In this document: piece by piece, positions 46,940 through 59,500 of the stretch
How positions within the stretch are numbered: the stretch's first letter is position 1
Layout: the number at the start of each line of letters is the position of its first letter
Assembly (NCBI GenBank): GCA_007844125.1
Contig: CM017563.1
Span: 13,362,335 to 13,426,334, forward strand
Length of the DNA stretch: 64,000 bases
Source of the DNA: Sinonovacula constricta
Lineage: Eukaryota > Mollusca > Bivalvia > Cardiida > Solecurtidae
Direction: 5' to 3'
Position numbers and translations under genes: made by a program
Notes under the pieces: generated by a model
The model's input: only the letters and a program-made list of their open reading frames with translations
Databases searched by the model: none
Told to the model about the DNA's origin: nothing

Positions 46940-47142
46940 TTTGCGATATTAATCATTAATTTAATCATTAATTGTGATATTAATCATTAATTGTGATATT
47001 AATCATTAATTGTGATATTAATCATTAATTGTGATATTAATCATTAATTGTGATAATTGTGATAATTGTGATAATTGTGATATTAATCATTAATTATGAT
47101 ATTAATCATTAATTGTGATATTAATCATTAATTGTGATATTA
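46940..47142. repeat. 19-bp AT-rich minisatellite rich in TAAT
   Basis: Unit attgtgatattaatcatta, about 9 copies, with a short internal run of a 9-bp sub-unit (tgtgataat) near 47048-47078. Confidence 0.92.
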
Positions 47143-47654
47143 ACAATACAACTCAGTGCACTAGCAAGAAAAGCAGCAGCTGTAGTAGACAGAAAATTTG
47201 GAACTAAAGCTAGCAAAACCTTAAGGCAAGGGGAAGGGCATTCTGGCATAGAAACAATAGAAACACCCATCAAACATTCATAACAACCATGCATAAATCA
47301 TTATTGTACTTGTATTTTGTGTCTAAAACCACAGCTACACTTAATACATCTTAGGGCCCCATATACCATACTGTTAAACCCTTTCGTTCATGCATTGGCC
47401 ATTTAATGCCTTTGTGAAGCAGTCATAATTATCAGACTTATCTTTAGTAGAATCTGCACTACTTAGGGTTTTTTAGTTGATTGGTTTGACCATGGATTCA
47501 CTATTAAATGATGAAACATACATGTATTTGAAATACCTTAAACTGTTTTAAAGAAATTTAAGAAAAATAAGTCCAGTTTCAAAATCATATACATGTACTA
47601 TGGAATGAAAAGGTTAATGAAAATATAGTATAATTAGGTTAAAATTTAATTTTA

Positions 47655-47850
47655 ACAAGAAGGCTATGATGGCCCTATATCGCTCACCTGTAGATATTTA
47701 GGTAAAATTAGCAAGGAATAACTGCAATGTTTAACAGACCAGAATAATTGTTATATGTGTACACAAGCAATGTTTGGTCAATCAGTTTCATTGTTTTTAC
47801 TACATGACCATATATGGAAAATAGGCATAAGCTCAGGTGAGCTAAAAATG
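47655..47850. mobile_element. Internally deleted copy of the CTCACCTGAG-ended element
   Basis: Left acaagaaggctatgatggcc, ctatatcgctcacctg; right gcataagctcaggtgagcta. About 195 bp against 730 bp for the copy at 45466; the shared left segment includes 'aaattagcaaggaata' and 'agaccagaataattg'. Confidence 0.65.
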
Positions 47851-48034
47851 TATAAGGCTTTCATTATTGTGATGAATGGTGAACAAAAGGTTAACTTTTT
47901 AACCTGTAAGGATAAGACATTACAAAAACTAAACTTATTTTTACTTTTACATTTTGAACATATGGTAAATTATGATATAATTGCCAGAAAAGATATCATA
48001 ATCAAGCATATAATTGTTTCATTTTGTTTTTTGT

Positions 48035-48140
48035 TACATTGCAGTGAAACAATTATGGTCAAATTGGCAACGTCGAGCTAATTATTGGTGAAGATAGACC
48101 CCAGACTTAAGTCTGGGTAAAACCACTGGTGCACTTGAAA
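48035..48140 (-). mobile_element. SINE family A fragment
   Basis: Reversed tail and core: tgagctaatt-type block, attggtgaagatagacccca, gacttaagtctgggtaaaac, cactggtgcac. No head. Confidence 0.65.
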
Positions 48141-49117
48141 GTTAGTTGGACATGTATAATTGTTTATTGAGACACATGCAAGAATATGATTTCAAATAAA
48201 GGCTAAGCAATTTGTTATACAGTTTAGTGGTATTAATTTAACAAAATTTAAATAAGTTTGTAAATATGTCATTTACAGTACACTTTCAAAACATTCATAA
48301 TTGTATGGGTTGTTATAAATGCTACAGTAACAGACACAGCTTGTTATCAAAATAATATCAATTAATCTAAAATGTGCATGTATATTTACTGATGTGTTAA
48401 TTAATCTTGATATTATATGATGTCAAGATCTGAAATAAATTATTTAAACTAGCTTCTTATCTTTGTTTATTTTCTAATTAGCATATCTTTGTTATTTTAT
48501 TTATTAATAGTGTATCCTTAAAATATCCTGCCACTCCAGCAGATTTGGAGCATTGTTTACAAAGCCCAGTTGCCAGAAAGCCCTGCCTTACCCAAAGTTT
48601 CAAACGTGTAGGACACTGTGTCTTCAATCTAACCAGGCATCCATTGTCATGGGGAATAACTACTTATACTGCATACAAATGCAAACACAAATAGATATAA
48701 AAAATGCCAACTTATTGCTATGACATGAAGGTGTTTTTTTTGTAATTTGCAAATAAAAAGTAATTACTGTTAATGGATTCGTTTGCATATTTTAAGAAAT
48801 TGCATATATAAAATTTTTTGTTTTTACAAGAGAATAAATGTTTGATCATTGCTGTATTTAAAATTTTTATAAAGAGTTTTCAACAAATTAAACAAAAAAC
48901 TTAGACATTTTGTTTTTTTCAAAAATGGTAGAATTTGTTCTACATCATTTAAGAGCATTGTTAGCTAATAGAATGTTCAATTAAAAAAGGTCAAACTTCA
49001 TAATTCTGAAATAGTCGAAATCAACCATTACTAGTTGTCTTTTGTTTTTGTTAATTTTAATCTTATGCCATTTAATGAGGTTTGGTTATTGTAGTTTGGT
49101 TTTTCGATATACAGAAC

Positions 49118-49465
49118 AATTATTTTCATATAAGTGCCAGTTATTTTTGGTGGAGGAATACGTCAGATAAATATCTGGGATGGGCGCCTGTGGCGTAGTG
49201 GTAGAGTCGCTGATTTGTCACTCCTCTGACTGCTTAGTTTCTCACCGCGTGGGTTCGAGTCCCGATCTGGACAAAGGACTTAATGTGGGAAGGTCTTCCA
49301 GCTGACCTGCGATTCACCGGTGGTTCTACCCAGATATTTGTTTGGGGTTTCCTCCAACAAAAATGCTGGACGTCATCATAATGATCATAACTGGTCACTA
49401 TGCATTTCAAAAACAAAAATAAAACAAATAACTGGGGAAAAACCCACTGATGCTTCACAGTCATT
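49118..49465 (-). mobile_element. Older SINE A fragment split by a younger SINE A
   Basis: The left piece (gccagttatttttggtggag, gaatacgtcagataaatatc) breaks at 49181 and resumes after 49431 (ctggggaaaaacccactgat), matching the order ctgggtaaaaccactggtgc seen at 48110. The intervening DNA is a full plus-strand SINE A. Confidence 0.65.
49182..49431 (+). mobile_element. SINE family A, full-length reference copy
   Basis: tRNA-like head with box A TGGCGTAGTGGTAGA (49191-49205) and box B GGTTCGAGTCC (49252-49262); middle 'cttaatgtgggaaggtcttc', 'cagctgacctgcgattcac'; 3' block 'ggtggttctacccagatatt', 'tgctggacgtcatcataatg'; tail AACAAAAATAAAAC. Flanked by AAATATCTGGG and AAATAACTGGG, an 11-bp duplication with one mismatch. 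The pol III promoter boxes look intact, making this the best candidate for a recently active copy. Confidence 0.9.
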
Positions 49466-49719
49466 TAAAGAACCTCCACAAATATAGCAAGTTCTTGCTC
49501 TGAAACTGACCTGATTCCATGTGGTGCGGGGTTAGGAAGTTTCACATTGAGGACTAACTGTTTGCAAGGGGAGCCACAAAAAATGTTACAAACAGGATTG
49601 AAATTACTAGACATCTTGGAAGCCAGTTGAGTGAGGACACAGTGTTGATTAGTTTAAAGCATCACCACACACTGGGAGGGTTACTACACCAACAGAAACA
49701 ACAACACTTGCAACGTTAC

Positions 49720-49825
49720 CTAGTTCAAAATGTTCATCGTGAATTATGCTTATCTGGGAAAGAGTTAGCTTTCCCGAGCGTTTAGTGAAATTCACTGTAA
49801 GTCGATCTTTCCGGCATTTCCTGTT
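49720..49825 (-). CDS. Possible internal exon of an unrecognised gene
   Basis: Acceptor cccaaacgcttgctgcag, then 35 codons plus 1 nt, then donor CTAG|GTAACG. Only one frame is open: NRKCRKDRLTVNFTKRSGK, then LTLSQISIIHDEHFEL. It looks protein-like (basic then mixed polarity). The adjacent open stretch at 49510-49610 on minus (KLPNPAPHG) did not join in phase. No family recognised; it may or may not belong with the exon at 32305. Confidence 0.3.
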
Positions 49826-50625
49826 CTGCAGCAAGCGTTTGGGAAAATAAGAGAAACATGGAATTTATTACATGTGAACACACAAGAATGTAGAAATAGG
49901 AGAAATCAATACACACAAGGCTATATCTAGCCAAGGAGGTAGGTAAATTTATAAATAAAAGATTCCATGTGGTGCTAATTTGCTTCAAAGTTTTAAATTG
50001 AAATTGTTATTATAGAAATATTGATGCAAATGAAATCATCAGAATAAAGGTAAAAATATATCACCCTGTGTTGCCGGTAATATTTGAACATGCAAATGAT
50101 GAAAATACTGGTGAAAATACCCATTTAAATAAATAAGAAGAAATATATAAAATAATACTCAAACTATTAATATCCTTGAAAAAGAATGTTGGTAACGATT
50201 ATATGTATTAAAGACAGCAATATTTATAAAAGCTTGCACAGTAATAATCATACAAGCAAAAGAAATAAAATATATAAAAATTTAATACAAGCAAGTCCCA
50301 GATTTATTTATATACTTCTAAATGAATGGTGGCAATAAATCAATGTCAGAAAAAAGATATCATACAATGACAAATCAAATGAAGAAAATATACAGGGCAT
50401 TGAAATACATATCCACATATACAAGCACATGATAGAGAAAATCATATCAGTATTTGTAAAAGATAAAAGTTGAAATATTCATAAAAAACATTTTTTTGTA
50501 ATCTGTGTCTAATGAATAGCAGGTAGACGGGTAAATGTTTGCCTTCAATTTATAAAAATGCATCATCATTATACAGTCTTTGAGAAAATCCGGTGTACAG
50601 TGGCCAGAGTCCACCAAAGTCTCTA

Positions 50626-50660
50626 TCGGTCCTTTAAATTTTATATATTAAATGGACCGA
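50626..50660. other. Hairpin
   Basis: TCGGTCCTTTAA and TTAAATGGACCGA pair over 12 bp with one bulged base around an AT loop. Nothing else identifies it. Confidence 0.5.
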
Positions 50661-50692
50661 CGGTCCAACAGAACTTTCAGCTATATCATTTA

Positions 50693-50797
50693 CAAAATTC
50701 TAAATTATTATGAAAAATATTAATTTTCAAAATTCTAAATTATTATGAAAAATATTAATTTTCAAAATTCTAAATTATTATGAAAAATATTAACTAA
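50693..50797. repeat. 35-bp tandem repeat, 3 units
   Basis: caaaattctaaattattatg, aaaaatattaatttt repeated three times almost without change. Confidence 0.92.
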
Positions 50798-52227
50798 ACT
50801 AAACAACTCTTGACAGCCTTTTACTGAACCCATCCACTCGTAACACCGCAGTCAGCTAACCAACCTTTCGTGAGAAAATGCCAAAATCATACTGGTCCAG
50901 TAAAATTTGGTCTGGTCCAGTAGATATTGCCAGCCTGCTGGACCAAATGTCCAGTGTTTATTAATTTCTTTCGTGAAGACTGCATATATGCAATCAGAAT
51001 AATGTACCATAAAAAATCTATCTTAAAGCTATCTTTTAAACTGCATAAAAATGTACATCTTTAATATGCTTAAAAGAAACACACACCATCAACAAACGCA
51101 TCAATCATCAACAAAGCATTATAAAAGATGTGTCTTGAAGCAAATTGGCACAAAAGAGTCTGTCTTCAATAACTGCCGAGCTTGGCACATTGGAATAGGG
51201 CAGAAAAAAAGTTAAAATTCAAGCAAATAGGAAGATGGTGCACAGAAACTAAGTGCAGTGCAGTTTTATACATGTATATTAACTACTTGGGACAATAAAC
51301 AAGTGTCCTTATAAAATTGTTATTGAAAGTAATACAGTAGGCTATATTCAAAGTTTGCCATATCTTTGAACTTTAAATTTCACAAAATAATGACTAACAT
51401 AAGCATAAATAATGGGCATGTGAAACATGACAAATCAAAACTGTTATAGATTCTAATACAATGCGCCAATGAATTACTGGTATTCTTTGCATCCTGACAA
51501 TGCAACCTAGAATTTTCTTGCATGAAGGTTATTTAAATACAGTACAGATTGTGTGGAATGTACTTCCTAAACAGTTACACAGAGTTTGATGGGTGGAAGG
51601 AATTCCTCAGAGAAATTTAGCACACAAAATATCAAACAATGCTCAAATTTCGTTGTTCATCAATTTTTGGATGGGCAACATTAGTCAGATTAGATGTAGT
51701 TAAACAATTCATGTTTAACAATGATTCAACATTGACTTTTCAAAGACGACAAAGTCAATCTGCAAATGTTCCAAAAATTCTAAAATCTCCGATATCAAGC
51801 TTAATTAATTAAAGGAACCTTATATAATTGATAAATTATAAAACACGGAATAAAAAACAAAATCCAACAATGAAAGAATTTTTTTCCCCATTGATGCATG
51901 TATTCTGGTCTTATAAGTCCATACATACGGTAGTAATATAAGAATGGTTAATAGTGTCTCTACTGCCTTGCTGATAGGATGGAAGGTCTGCAATCTTTTT
52001 TTTTCTATCAAGACTGCCACCAAAGCATTATCTGATACAGTTCAAGCAGTTCTAAACTACTGATCTGTCAACAGTGTCACAAAACAACACTAAGGCACCA
52101 TAAACACAATAAGCTCTTTTCTAGCTAAATAAAATTGCATTTACATAAGTTTAAGGTTTAAGAGTTGATTTGAATTATCTGTTATGTTTATAGTCCCAAT
52201 AAATTCTGGTTCTTTTTGGTTGACTGT

Positions 52228-52553
52228 TACATTGTTTGTTTGTTTATTGGGTTTATCGTCCCACCAACAGTATTTCAGTTATCTGGAGACGGTGTCCACT
52301 TGAAGCAGATATAGTGCTGCCTTCACTGTGTATAGCATGCCGTGAACACCTGGCATGATACCACACCCAGTCACAATATCCTGACACTGGGCCAACCAGT
52401 CGTGGAACTACCCTTATATTTGCTAGAGCGTAAGCAAGGAAGCTATACCACTACCATATTTAACGACCTTGGTCTGTCGTGGTCAGGGATCGAACCCGGG
52501 GCCTCCCGTACCTGGAGCCGACGATCTTCCGATTGCGCTACCAGGTTCGGTCA
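52228..52553 (-). mobile_element. SINE family B, full length
   Basis: Tail side tttgtttgtttattgggttt, canonical body, and the tRNA-like head on minus: box A region tagcgcaatcggaagatcg and box B GGTTCGATCCC. The cleanest tail of the family in this window. No convincing target duplication. Confidence 0.9.
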
Positions 52554-52555
52554 TG

Positions 52556-53120
52556 GAGAATGTTTCTAAATGGAATGTCATACTTTTATTGTTTTAAAAG
52601 GACAAATGTTACTAAAGGGAACATCATACATTAAATACTTTATATGGTCAAATGACTTATTGCTTAAAACGGGTAAATTCAACAGTTAATTCATTTCTCT
52701 ATACATTTGTTTCTAAAGGGAACATCATGTATCTTATACCTTATTCTGATAAAAGTCCCTAAAGAGAATGTCATACATTTTATACTTTATGCAGGCAAAT
52801 GTTCTTAAAGGAAATGTCATACATTTTTTACTTTTATTCTGAAAATGTTCCTAAAGGGAATGTAAAACATTGATTACATTGTTCTGAAAAATGTTCCTAA
52901 AGGGAAGGTCATAAATTCTGTTACCATACTTTACCATACTTTATTTGAAAAATGTTCCTAAAGGGAAGGTGAAACATGTATTACTTTATTCTGAAAAATT
53001 AAAACTACAGGGAATGTCATACATTTATTACTTTATTCTGACAAATGTTCCTAAACGGAATGTCAAACATTTGTTACTTTAATCTGAAAAATTAAAACTT
53101 AAGGGAATGTCATACATTCA
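52556..53120. repeat. Irregular tandem repeat of about 45-55 bp
   Basis: About eleven degenerate units of 'aaatgttcctaaagggaatg', 'tcatacatttattactttat', 'tctga', with indels and one local doubling (taccatactttaccatact). Confidence 0.85.
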
Positions 53121-53587
53121 GTGCACCTTTTTTCAATTACGTAAAAACAATGAACTCACATGCGCAGTTATAAAAACAATTATTTAAATAAAAAGCCAAG
53201 ATGCCCAAAATAAATAAAAGCATATAATTAAATACAAAATGCATTTTATAATGGAAAAACATGCAAAGTTTATACACTGTAGTTACATGTAGAATATACT
53301 GCTGAATTCCTTTTAAAGGTTAGTATAAACGATCTTGGTTAGTTATATACAGCCTATTTTTTACAACAGTTATTTCAGATATATAACAACAAAAAGAAAA
53401 TAACTGGATAAACTACTCTTAAAATAACAAAATACATTATAAATATGTAACATTGTATATGTGCCTAATTTATTTATTATACAAATGATTTGGGTTTTGT
53501 TACTCTACACAGATGTATCTGTTTCTTACAAATTTCTCAATTTACACACTATTTTTACAAGAATGTTGCTTTATGACAATTGACATT

Positions 53588-56500
53588 GCATTCATCCCTA
53601 ATAAATTATTGACTTGACTTGGTAGCCACATTATCTTTAAGTCATCCCTTATAAACTATTGACTTGACTTGGAAGGCAAATTATCTTTAAGTCATCCCTT
53701 ATAAACTATTGACTTGACTTGGAAGCCGCATTATCTTTAAGTCATCCCTTATAAACTATTGACTTGACTTGGAAGCCACATTATCTTTAAGTCATCCCTA
53801 ATAAACTATTGACTTGACTTGGAAGGCACATTATCTTTAAGTCATCCCTAATAAACTATTGACTTGACTTGGAAGGCACATTATCTTTAAGTCATCCCTT
53901 AAAAACTATTGACTTGACTTGGAAGGCAAATTATCTTTAAGTCATCCCTTATAAACTATTGACTTGACTTGGTAGCCACATTATCTTAAAGTCATCCCTA
54001 ATAAACTATTGACTTGACTTGGAAGGCACATTATCTTTAAGTCATCCCTTATAAACTATTGACTTGACTTGGAAGGCACATTATCTTTAAGTCATCCCTT
54101 ATAAACTATTGACTTGACTTGGTAGCCACATTATCTTAAAGTCATCCATAATAAACTATTGACTTGGTAGCCACATTATCTTAAAGTCATCCCTAATAAA
54201 CTATTGACTTGACTTGGTAGCCACATTATCTTAAAGTCATCCCTAATAAACCATTGACTTGACTTGGTAGCCACATTATCTTAAAGTCATCCATAATAAA
54301 CTATTGACTTGGTAGCCACATTATCTTAAAGTCATCCCTAATAAACTACTGACTTGACTTGGTAGCCACATTATCTTAAAGTCATCCATAATAAACTATT
54401 GACTTGACTTGGTAGCTACATTATCTTAAAGTCATCTCTAATAAACTATTGACTTGACTTGGTAGCCACATTATCTTAAAGTCATCCCTAATAAACCATT
54501 GACTTGACTTGGAAGCCACATTATCTTAAAGTCATCCCTAATAAACTATTGACTTGACTTGGAAGCCACATTATCTTAAAGTCATCCCTAATAAACTATT
54601 GACTTGACTTGGAAGCCACATTATCTTTAAGTCATCCCTTATAAACTATTGACTTGACTTGGTAGCCACATTATCTTAAAGTCATCCATTATAAACTATT
54701 GACTTGACTTGGAAGCCACATTATCTCAAAGTCATCCCTAATAAACTATTGACTTGACTTGGTAGCCACATTATCTTAAAGTCATCCCTAATAAACTATT
54801 GACTTGACTTGGAAGCCACATTATCTTTAAGTCATCCCTTATAAACTATTGACTTGACTTGGAAGCCACATTATCTTAAAGATATCCCTAATAAACTACT
54901 GACTTGACTTGGTAGCCACATTACCTTAAAGTCATCCCTAATAAACTACTGACTTGACTTGGTAGCCACATTAACTTAAAGTCATCCCTAATAAACCATT
55001 GACTTGACTTGGTAGCCACATTATCTTAAAGTCATCCATAATAAACTATTGACTTGACTTGGTAGCCACATTATCTTAAAGTCATCCATAATAAACCATT
55101 GACTTGACTTGGTAGCCACATTATCTTAAAGTCATCCCTAATAAACTATTGACTTGACTTGGTAGTCACATTATCTTAAAGTCATCCCTAATAAACTATT
55201 GACTTGACTTGGTAGCCACATTATCTTAAAGTCATCTCTAATAAACTATTGACTTGACTTGGTAGCCACATTATCTTAAAGTCATCCATTATAAACTATT
55301 GACTTGACTTGGTAGCCACATTATCTTAAAGTCATCCCTTATAAACTATTGGCTTGACTTGGTAGCCACATTATCTTAAAGTCATCCATAATAAACTATT
55401 GACTTGGTAGCCACATTATCTTAAAGTCATCCCTAATAAACTATTGACTTGACTTGGTAGCCACATTATCTTAAAGTCGTCCCTAATAAACCATTGACTT
55501 GACTTGGTAGCCACATTATCTTAAATTCATCCATAATAAACTATTGACTTGGTAGCCACATTATCTTAAAGTCATCCCTAATAAACTACTGACTTGACTT
55601 GGTAGCCACATTATCTTAAAGTCATCCATAATAAACTATTGACTTGGTAGCCACATTATCTTAAAGTCATCCCTAATAAACTATTGACTTGATTTGGAAG
55701 CCACATTATCTTAAAGTCATCCCTAATAAACTATTGACTTGACTTGGAAGCCACATTATCTTTAAGTCATCCCTTATAAACTATTGACTTGACTTGGTAG
55801 CCACATTATCTTAAAGTCATCCATTATAAACTATTGACTTGACTTGGAAGCCACATTATCTCAAAGTCATCCCTAATAAACTATTGACTTGACTTGGTAG
55901 CCACATTATCTTAAAGTCATCCCTAATAAACTATTGACTTGACTTGGAAGCCACATTATCTTTAAGTCATCCCTTATAAACTATTGACTTGACTTGGTAG
56001 CCACATTACCTTAAAGTCATCCCTAATAAACTACTGACTTGACTTGGTAGCCACATTAACTTAAAGTCATCCCTAATAAACCATTGACTTGACTTGGTAG
56101 CCACATTATCTTAAAGTCATCCATAATAAACTATTGACTTGACTTGGTAGCCACATTATCTTAAAGTCATCCATAATAAACCATTGACTTGACTTGGTAG
56201 CCACATTATCTTAAAGTCATCCCTAATAAACTATTGACTTGACTTGGTAGTCACATTATCTTAAAGTCATCCCTAATAAACTATTGACTTGACTTGGTAG
56301 CCACATTATCTTAAAGCCATCTCTAATAAACTATTGACTTGACTTGGTAGCCACATTATCTTAAAGTCATCCATTATAAACTATTGACTTGACTTGGTAG
56401 CCACATTATCTTAAAGTCATCCCTTATAAACTATTGACTTGACTTGGTAGCCACATTATCTTAAAGTCATCCATAATAAACTATTGACTTGGTAGCCACA

Positions 56501-59500
56501 TTATCTTAAAGTCATCCCTAATAAACTATTGACTTGACTTGGTAGCCACATTATCTTAAAGTCATCCCTAATAAACCATTGACTTGACTTGGTAGCCACA
56601 TTATCTTAAATTCATCCATAATAAACTATTGACTTGGTAGCCACATTATCTTAAAGTCATCCCTAATAAACTACTGACTTGACTTGGTAGCCACATTATC
56701 TTAAAGTCATCCATAATAAACTATTGACTTGGTAGCCACATTATCTTAAAGTCATCCCTAATAAACTATTGACTTGATTTGGAAGCCACATTATCTTAAA
56801 GTCATCCCTAATAAACGACTGACTTGACTTGGTAGCCACATTATCTTAAAGTCATCCATAATAAACCATTGACTTGACTTGGAAGCCACATTATCTTAAA
56901 GTCATCCCTAATAAATTATTGACTTGACTTGGTAGCCATATTATCTTAAAGTCATCCCTAATAAACCATTGACTTGACTTGGTAGCCACATTATCTTAAA
57001 GTCATCCATTATAAACTATTGACTTGACTTGGTAGCCACATTATCTTAAAGTCATCCCTCATAAACTATTGACTTGACTTGGTAGCCACATTATCTTAAA
57101 TTCATCCTTAATAAACTATTGACTTGACTTGGTAGCCACATTATCTTAAAGTCATCCCTAATAAACTATTGACTTGACTTGGTAGCCACATTATCTTAAA
57201 GTCATCCCTAATAAACTACTGACTTGACTTGGTAGCCACATTATCTTAAAGTCATCCATAATAAACTATTGACTTGGTAGCCACATTATCTTAAAGTCAT
57301 CCCTAATAAACTATTGACTTGATTTGGAAGCCACATTATCTTAAAGTCATCCCTAATAAACGACTGACTTGACTTGGTAGCCACATTATCTTAAAGTCAT
57401 CCATAATAAACCATTGACTTGACTTGGAAGCCACATTATCTTAAAGTCATCCCTAATAAATTATTGACTTGACTTGGTAGCCATATTATCTTAAAGTCAT
57501 CCCTAATAAACCATTGACTTGACTTGGTAGCCACATTATCTTAAAGTCATCCATTATAAACTATTGACTTGACTTGGTAGCCACATTATCTTAAAGTCAT
57601 CCCTCATAAACTATTGACTTGACTTGGTAGCCACATTATCTTAAATTCATCCTTAATAAACTATTGACTTGACTTGGTAGCCACATTATCTTAAAGTCAT
57701 CCCTAATAAACTATTGACTTGACTTGGTAGCCACATTATCTTAAAGTCATCCCTAATAAACTATTGACTTGACTTGGAAGCCACATTATCTCAAAGTCAT
57801 CCCTAATAAACTATTGACTTGACTTGGAAGCCACATTATCTTAAAGTCATCCCTAATAAACCATTGACTCGACTTGGTAGCCACATTATCTTAAAGTCAT
57901 CCCTAATAAACCATTGACTTGACTTGGTAGCCACATTATCTTAAAGTCATCCCTAATAAACTATTGACTTGACTTGGTAGCCACATTATCTTAAAGTCAT
58001 CCCTAATAAACTATTGACTTGACTTGGAAGCCACATTATCTCAAAGTCATCCCTAATAAACTATTGACTTGACTTGGAAGCCACATTATCTTAAAGTCAT
58101 CCCTAATAAACCATTGACTCGACTTGGTAGCCACATTATCTTAAAGTCATCCCTAATAAACCATTGACTTGACTTGGAAGCCACATTATCTTAAAGTCAT
58201 CCCTAATAAACTATTGACTTGACTTGGTAGCCACATTATCTTTTGACTTGGAAGCCACATTATCTTAAAGTCATCCCTAATAAACTACTGACTTGACTTG
58301 GAAGCCACATTATCTTAAAGTCATTCCTAATAAACTATTGACTTGTCTTGGTAGCCGCATTATCTTAAAGTCATCCCTAATTAACCATTGACTTGACTTG
58401 GAAGCCACATTATCTTAAAGTCATCCCTAATTAACCATTGACTTGACTTGGAAGCCACATTATCTCAAAGTCATCTCTAATAAACTACTGACTTGACTTG
58501 GTAGCTACATTATCTTAAAGTCATCTCTAATAAACTATTGACTTGACTTGGTAGCCACATTATCTTAAAGTCATCCATTATAAACTATTGACTTGACTTG
58601 GTAGCCACATTATCTTAAAGTCATCCCTAATAAACTATTGACTTGACTTGGTAGCCACATTATCTCAAAGTCATCCCTATTAAACTATTGACTTGACTTG
58701 GTAGCCACATTATCTCAAAGTCATCCCTAATAAACTATTGACTTGACTTGGAAGCCACATTATCTTAAAGTCATCCCTAATAAACCATTGACTCGACTTG
58801 GTAGCCACATTATCTTAAAGTCATCCCTAATAAACTACTGACTTGACTTGGTAGCCATAGTATCTTAAAGTCATCCATTATAAACTATTGACTTGACTTG
58901 GTAGCCACAGTATCTTAAAGTCATCCATTATAAACTATTGACTTGACTTGGTAGTCACATTATCTTAAAGTCATCCCTAATAAACTATTGACTTGACTTG
59001 GTAGCCACATTATCTTAAAGTCATCCATTATAAACTACTGACTTGACTTGGTAGTCACATTATCTTAAAGTCATCCCTAATAAACTATTGACTTGGAAGC
59101 CACATTATCTTAAAGTCATCCATTATAAACTATTGACTTGACTTGGTAGCCACATTATCTTAAAGTCATCCCTAATAAACTATTGACTTGACTTGGAAGC
59201 CACATTATCTCAAAGTCATCCCTAATAAACTATTGACTTGACTTGGAAGCCACATTATCTTAAAGTCATCCCTAATAAACCATTGACTCGACTTGGTAGC
59301 CACATTATCTTAAAGTCATCCCTAATAAACCATTGACTTGACTTGGAAGCCACATTATCTTAAAGTCATCCCTAATAAACTATTGACTTGACTTGGTAGC
59401 CACATTATCTTTTGACTTGGAAGCCACATTATCTTAAAGTCATCCCTAATAAACTATTGACTTGACTTGGAAGCCACATTATCTTAAAGTCATACCTAAT

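Larger units (their letters stand above)
49850..52227. other. AT-rich DNA, no gene recognised
   Basis: Contains a 35-bp triplicate at 50693-50797 and a hairpin at 50626-50660. A block at 50890-50965 repeats 'ctggtccagtaaaatttggt'/'ctggtccagtagatattg' and 'ctggaccaaatgtccag', probably a decayed element. The rest is featureless. Confidence 0.45.

Noticed and set aside
49182..49270. Genuine tRNA gene
   Set aside because: A and B boxes are present but no cloverleaf fits, and a family-specific body with an A-rich tail follows: a SINE head. The same applies to the heads of family B copies at 10.8, 33.7 and 52.5 kb.
49505..49612. Exon following 49720-49825 (KLPNPAPHG frame)
   Set aside because: The available acceptors give stops when joined in phase 1; only a phase-0 join keeps the frame, which the preceding donor does not provide.
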